The notes under the pieces: generated by a model
What the model saw: only the letters and a program-made list of their open reading frames with translations
Told to the model about the DNA's origin: nothing
The model's database searches: none
NCBI RefSeq assembly: GCF_034111725.1
Contig: NZ_JAWUWR010000033.1
Location: 1 to 64,000 of the forward strand
DNA length: 64,000 nucleotides
DNA from: Thalassolituus sp034111725
GTDB lineage: Bacteria; Pseudomonadota; Gammaproteobacteria; Pseudomonadales; Oceanobacteraceae
Direction of reading: 5' to 3'
Program-made: the position numbers and the translations under genes
In this document: positions 60,176-64,000 of the stretch, in pieces
Numbering within the stretch: the first letter of the stretch is position 1
Layout of the letters: the number at the start of each line of letters is the position of its first letter

Positions 60176-62247
60176 TGAGCACTCGTGATTTCTTAGTAGA
60201 GCTAGGTACTGAAGAGCTACCTCCAAAAGCACTTAAAAATCTGTCCAACGCGTTTGCTCAAGGCATTGAACAAGGCTTGAAAGACGCGGGTTTAACCATG
60301 GGTGCGATTGAACAATTCGCCGCACCGCGTCGTTTAGCCGTGCGCATTGCTGCGTTACCCGAGCAACAAGCCGATCAAGAAGAAGTTCTGTACGGTCCGC
60401 CAGCAAACATCGCTTTTGACGCCGATGGTAAGCCAACCAAAGCCGCATTAGGCTTTGCGGCCCGCGCCGGTACCGACGCGTCTGAATTAAAAACAGCGCC
60501 TGATTCTGACAAAAAGAATGCCGGTAAGCTGATGCTCGAACGTACGATCAAAGGCAAGAACACCACTGAGCTGTTAGCCGCAATTGTGCAAAACAGCTTG
60601 GATAAACTGCCGATTCCTAAGCGCATGCGCTGGGGTTCGTCGCGTATTGAATTCGTGCGCCCAGTACAGTGGTTAGTCATGCTATTTGGTAACGACGTAG
60701 TCGATGCCGAAGTGCTTGGCTTAAAAGCCGGCAACACCAGCCGTGGTCACCGCTTCCATGCACCGGGCGAGATCGTTATCGAACACCCGTCAGAATACCA
60801 AGACAAGTTACGCGCCGCCTATGTGATGGCGAGCTTTAGCGAACGCGGCACTTTGATCAAAGAGCAAGTTACGGCCGAAGGTAAAAAACTGGGCGGCGAA
60901 GCCGTCATCAGCGACGACTTGTTAGACGAAGTAACGGCCCTAAACGAATGGCCAGTGGCTTTGGCGGGGTCGTTTGATGAAGACTTCCTGCGCGTGCCAC
61001 CAGAAGCCTTAGTGTCTTCAATGAAAGAACACCAGAAGTACTTCCACGTAATGAAAGACGGCAAACTGCTGCCAAATTTCATCACCATCGCCAACATAGA
61101 AAGCAAAGATCCACAGCAAGTGATCTCGGGTAACGAGAAGGTGATTCGTCCGCGTTTATCCGATGCTGCTTTCTTCTGGGATACCGATCGTAAAAACCCA
61201 TTGGCTAGCCGTTTCCCGAAATTAGAGAACGTGGTCTGGGTGAATGGTCTTGGTTCTACTGCCGACAAAACTCGTCGTATCAGTGCCTTAGCCAGCAAAA
61301 TTGCCGAGCACATGGGGGCCGATGTGGCGCTGGTGCAACGCGCTGCACACCTATGCAAAAACGATCTTGTTTCGAACATGGTGACTGAGTTTACCGACCT
61401 ACAAGGTTTGGCCGGTAAGTACTATGCCGAACACGATGGCGAGCCAGCAGACGTTGCGGCCGCTATGGTCGAGCAATACATGCCTGCGTTCGCTGGAGAT
61501 GCTTTACCGGCAACACAAACCGGTACGCTGATCGCCTTGGCGGATCGTCTCGACAGCCTTGTCGGCTTGTTTGGTACTGGCCAACTGCCAACGGGTTCGA
61601 AAGACCCATTTGCACTGCGCCGCGCTTCATTAGGTGTGTTGCGTTTGCTGGTTGAAAAGCAAATCAACATCGACCTTGGCGACTTAATTGATTGGGCGTT
61701 GGCGAATGAATGGGCCACGGAACTGCGCGCCGATACCAAAGCAACGCTCACTGAATACCTGTTAGATCGTTTCAGCGCTTGGTATCAAGACGAAAACATC
61801 CCAACCGGCGTGTTCCAGTCTGTTCGCGCACTGGGCGTAACCAATGCGTTGGATATTAACCGTCGCGTACAAGCGGTATTTGCCTTCGGTAAATTAGAAG
61901 CCGCCCAAGCACTCGCCGCTGCCAACAAACGTGTCTCCAACATTCTAGCTAAGAATGGCGGTGAGAACGTTGAAGCCACAGTGAATGCTGAACTGCTGCA
62001 ACAAGCCGAAGAAAAAGCGCTAGCTGAACAAGTTGCCGCGAAAAAAGCCGTGGTTGAGCCACTGCTCGCGAATGGCGATTACAGCGCAGCGTTAACCGAA
62101 TTGGCTGGCCTACGTGAAGTGGTCGATGCCTTCTTCGACAACGTAATGGTCATTGCCGATGATGAAGCCGTTAAGAACAACCGCCTAGCGCTGCTTAAAC
62201 AGCTCAGTGGCTTGTTTATGGCAATTGCGGATATTTCAGTGCTTTAA
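60175..62247 (+). CDS. glyS: Glycyl-tRNA synthetase beta subunit
   Basis: A 690-residue partner of GlyQ. The N-terminus FLVELGTEELPPKAL and the conserved YGPPANIAFDADGKPTKAALGFA, GNDVVDAEVLGL and MKEHQKYFHV are typical, and the C-terminal part holds the anticodon-binding and HD-like regions. The length fits. The alpha/beta type of GlyRS is standard for gammaproteobacteria. Confidence 0.96.
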   Translation: MSTRDFLVELGTEELPPKALKNLSNAFAQGIEQGLKDAGLTMGAIEQFAAPRRLAVRIAALPEQQADQEEVLYGPPANIAFDADGKPTKAALGFAARAGTDASELKTAPDSDKKNAGKLMLERTIKGKNTTELLAAIVQNSLDKLPIPKRMRWGSSRIEFVRPVQWLVMLFGNDVVDAEVLGLKAGNTSRGHRFHAPGEIVIEHPSEYQDKLRAAYVMASFSERGTLIKEQVTAEGKKLGGEAVISDDLLDEVTALNEWPVALAGSFDEDFLRVPPEALVSSMKEHQKYFHVMKDGKLLPNFITIANIESKDPQQVISGNEKVIRPRLSDAAFFWDTDRKNPLASRFPKLENVVWVNGLGSTADKTRRISALASKIAEHMGADVALVQRAAHLCKNDLVSNMVTEFTDLQGLAGKYYAEHDGEPADVAAAMVEQYMPAFAGDALPATQTGTLIALADRLDSLVGLFGTGQLPTGSKDPFALRRASLGVLRLLVEKQINIDLGDLIDWALANEWATELRADTKATLTEYLLDRFSAWYQDENIPTGVFQSVRALGVTNALDINRRVQAVFAFGKLEAAQALAAANKRVSNILAKNGGENVEATVNAELLQQAEEKALAEQVAAKKAVVEPLLANGDYSAALTELAGLREVVDAFFDNVMVIADDEAVKNNRLALLKQLSGLFMAIADISVL

Positions 62248-62282
62248 GATAATCTCTTAACTAGGATGAAATATTCATAATA

Positions 62283-62304
62283 AAAAGGAGCCTCGGCTCC
62301 TTTT
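62283..62304 (+). terminator. Intrinsic terminator after glyS
   Basis: AAAAGGAGCC pairs with GGCTCCTTTT around a two-base loop, with a short T-run, before the GFA gene. Confidence 0.7.
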
Positions 62305-62346
62305 CTATTTAATAGTTCAGACTCAGTAAGATAAAAGGAATTTACT

Positions 62347-62712
62347 ATGCACTATTCAGGCTCATGTCACTGCGGCGCTATTAAGTATGAATTTGAAAGT
62401 AACGTGATTGATAGTGGGCTGCGCTGCAATTGTTCAATGTGTCGGAAAAAAGGGGCATTGATGTCGGTATTAACCGTACCGGTTGATGAGCTAACACTTG
62501 ATGTAAAAGACGATGCCTTGACCACTTACACCTTTAATAGCCATCATGTGAAACATCATTTTTGTAAAGTCTGCGGCATTTATACCTTCCATAAAAGTAA
62601 GGTAACAGGCGGCTATCGGTTGAACTTAGGTTGCATCGACAACCTAGATATCGATAATCTCCCTTTCACTTTCTTTAATGGCGCCAACCTGCCGAGCATT
62701 ACGGAATCCTAA
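62347..62712 (+). CDS. GFA/CENP-V-domain zinc protein
   Basis: A 121-residue protein of the glutathione-dependent formaldehyde-activating (GFA) fold family. Its Cys set is complete: Cys7-x-Cys9, Cys28-x-Cys30-x-x-Cys33 and Cys73-x-x-Cys76, which bind two zinc ions. A direct role in formaldehyde detoxification is doubtful for this family, so I leave function open. An AAAGGAA site precedes the ATG. gmhB follows four bases later. Confidence 0.85.
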   Translation: MHYSGSCHCGAIKYEFESNVIDSGLRCNCSMCRKKGALMSVLTVPVDELTLDVKDDALTTYTFNSHHVKHHFCKVCGIYTFHKSKVTGGYRLNLGCIDNLDIDNLPFTFFNGANLPSITES

Positions 62713-62716
62713 TTTT

Positions 62717-63268
62717 ATGAAGCTGATTATCCTCGACCGCGATGGTGTACTAAATTACGACTCCGACAATTACATTCGTTCGGTGGATGAATGGCAGCCA
62801 ATACCGGGTAGCGCTGAGGCCGTTGGTCGTTTGTGCAACGCAGGCTATACCGTTGCTGTGGCGACGAACCAGTCGGCGATTGGCCGTGGATTTTTCCCTA
62901 TTGAAGTATTAAACGGCATGCACAACAAAATGGGTTCGTTAACGGCTGAACACGGCGGTGAATTTGCGCATATCGCTTTTTGCCCGCATGTTCCTGATGA
63001 CCATTGTGATTGCCGTAAGCCAATGCCAGGCTTAATCCACCAAATTGAACAAGCGTTAGGTATTTCTGCTAACGATGCTTGGATGGTAGGTGATTCACTC
63101 ACAGACTTAAAAGCTGGGGCCAGTGCCGGCTGTAAAACGGCACTAGTAATGACAGGCAAAGGCGAACGCACGCTACCGAAATTACAGGCTGATGCAGAAC
63201 TCTGTGATCGCCCTGTATTCGACGACTTGTCGGCCTTTGTGGATTGGTTGCTAGGCCAAGCAGAATAA
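62717..63268 (+). CDS. gmhB: D-glycero-beta-D-manno-heptose-1,7-bisphosphate 7-phosphatase
   Basis: The start MKLIILDRDGVLN (ATG at 62717) gives 183 residues, the usual GmhB length; an earlier start would add a useless stretch within the GFA gene. HAD motifs: Asp7-x-Asp9 nucleophile pair, ATNQSAIGRG, and GDSLTDLKAG. The zinc loop CPHVPDDHCDC is diagnostic of GmhB. It works between the two HldE steps; HldE and HldD are encoded some 20 kb away. Confidence 0.93.
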   Translation: MKLIILDRDGVLNYDSDNYIRSVDEWQPIPGSAEAVGRLCNAGYTVAVATNQSAIGRGFFPIEVLNGMHNKMGSLTAEHGGEFAHIAFCPHVPDDHCDCRKPMPGLIHQIEQALGISANDAWMVGDSLTDLKAGASAGCKTALVMTGKGERTLPKLQADAELCDRPVFDDLSAFVDWLLGQAE

Positions 63269-63404
63269 AGCTCACTTCTTATCATCGCCGCTTTATTACC
63301 ACTGGGTTTCCTCGTACTCTAATTGCATACAGCCTAACTTGAATGCCCAGCTCCGCACCGCGAGATGGGCGTGAATTGGGCGGATCATAAGCCTGCGAGA
63401 AGCG

Positions 63405-64000
63405 ATGAGTAAAAAACCAGTATTAACGAGTATTCAACTTGCCTTTTATGGCGCACGCACACTCTTGCTGTACCTATGGCTAAGTGTGTTCACGCTATTT
63501 TGGATGCTACCGAGCCTAATATTCATTCCCCTATTGCCGTTAAAGTTACGTCATCGCTGGGTGGCACGCCCGCTGTGTCGCGTGATTCTATGGTCAGCAG
63601 AGGCAATCACCGGCATACACTGGCGTGTTGTCGGTGCAGAACATATCCCAAAGGACGAACAGCGTTGCGTTATATTAGCTAAACACCAAAGCAGCTGGGA
63701 AACCTTCATGCTACCCGTGTTGCTGTACCCGCAAGTTCAGGTCGCCAAGCAAGAACTGACCAAAGCGCCCCTCTTTGGTTGGCTATTGAAACACATGCAC
63801 CCGATATTGATTGATCGCACACAGCGCGCCCAAGCGTTAAAACAATTAGTAAAAGACGGCGCGGAACGCTTACATAGCGGCTTTCATATTTTGATATTCC
63901 CAGAAGGTAGCCGCGTGCCGCCCGGAACTCGTAAAGCCTTCTCTAAGGGCGCGGCAATGCTTGCAGTAAAAAACAATGCCCCCGTGCTGGCCGTTGCTCA
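63405..64000 (+). CDS. 1-acyl-sn-glycerol-3-phosphate acyltransferase, partial
   Basis: The reading opens at the ATG at 63405 (MSKKPVLTSIQLAFYG) and runs off the window edge after about 198 residues, so the C-terminus is missing. An N-terminal hydrophobic stretch (about 15-45) fits membrane attachment. The PlsC-family motifs are HQSSWE (HX4E; the usual form is HX4D) and FPEGSR. It should acylate lysophosphatidic acid in phospholipid synthesis. The same gene follows gmhB near the origin in Pseudomonas. Confidence 0.88.
   Translation, partial: MSKKPVLTSIQLAFYGARTLLLYLWLSVFTLFWMLPSLIFIPLLPLKLRHRWVARPLCRVILWSAEAITGIHWRVVGAEHIPKDEQRCVILAKHQSSWETFMLPVLLYPQVQVAKQELTKAPLFGWLLKHMHPILIDRTQRAQALKQLVKDGAERLHSGFHILIFPEGSRVPPGTRKAFSKGAAMLAVKNNAPVLAVA

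Overview
This is a chromosomal window from a Gram-negative gammaproteobacterium, most likely a marine Pseudomonas or Oceanospirillales relative. The evidence is the gene content (lipid A and heptose synthesis, TolC, DsbA, cytochromes c4 and c5) and gene orders known from that group: engB / cytochrome c / c4 / dsbA / nuclease / GGDEF; glmR-glmS; tolC / nudF-yqiB-cpdA-yqiA-parE; and glyQ-glyS-gmhB-plsC. The last order lies beside oriC in Pseudomonas, so the right edge may be close to the origin. Genus-level assignment is inference. I see no tRNA, rRNA, CRISPR array, prophage or insertion sequence.

Layout. 1-489: no gene, but a probable minus-strand small RNA. 490-7542: secreted hydrolase, EngB, two c-type cytochromes, DsbA, a nuclease-fold protein and a diguanylate cyclase. 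7616-10241: GlmR-like regulator and GlmS. 10243-18642: cell-envelope block with an outer-membrane barrel and a secreted subtilase facing an ECF sigma/anti-sigma pair, then a transglutaminase-like lipoprotein that has lost its catalytic Cys, a secreted DUF11-like protein and a large lipoprotein. 18702-25470: Rep helicase, an EAL protein, a small membrane protein, an orphan subtilase-propeptide protein and ComM. 25725-30467: lipoprotein subtilase, SMP-30-like protein and metallo-beta-lactamase-fold protein. 30709-35453: catabolic cluster (acyl-CoA dehydrogenase, SDR, APH-type kinase, phosphoglycerate-mutase-type phosphatase, SDR) resembling the ACAD10/11 and Lva 4-hydroxyacyl-CoA route. 35936-38557: formate/nitrite channel behind a strong leader hairpin, then a PP2C-kinase fusion. 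38609-43325: LpxL-like, HldD, HldE, WaaA. 43414-54030: TolC, NudF, YqiB, CpdA, YqiA, ParE, PAS-GGDEF-EAL, ParC. 54097-57690: two paralogous lipoproteins flanking a GGCT-like and an alpha/beta-hydrolase gene. 57870-64000: SpeE, a repeat-bearing gap, GlyQ, GlyS, a GFA protein, GmhB and PlsC (cut by the window edge).

How the genes work together. HldE, GmhB and HldD supply three of the ADP-heptose steps, while WaaA and the LpxL-like enzyme build the Kdo-lipid A part of LPS. Three c-di-GMP proteins (a cyclase, a phosphodiesterase and a dual-domain protein) sit at separate sites. The most unusual material is the accessory envelope and protease genes: two subtilases, one orphan propeptide, a pseudo-transglutaminase and paired lipoproteins. 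No single obviously new defence or mobile system is visible. The best candidates for undescribed biology are the sigma-factor-linked envelope block, the leader RNA of the formate/nitrite channel, and the small RNA at the left edge.
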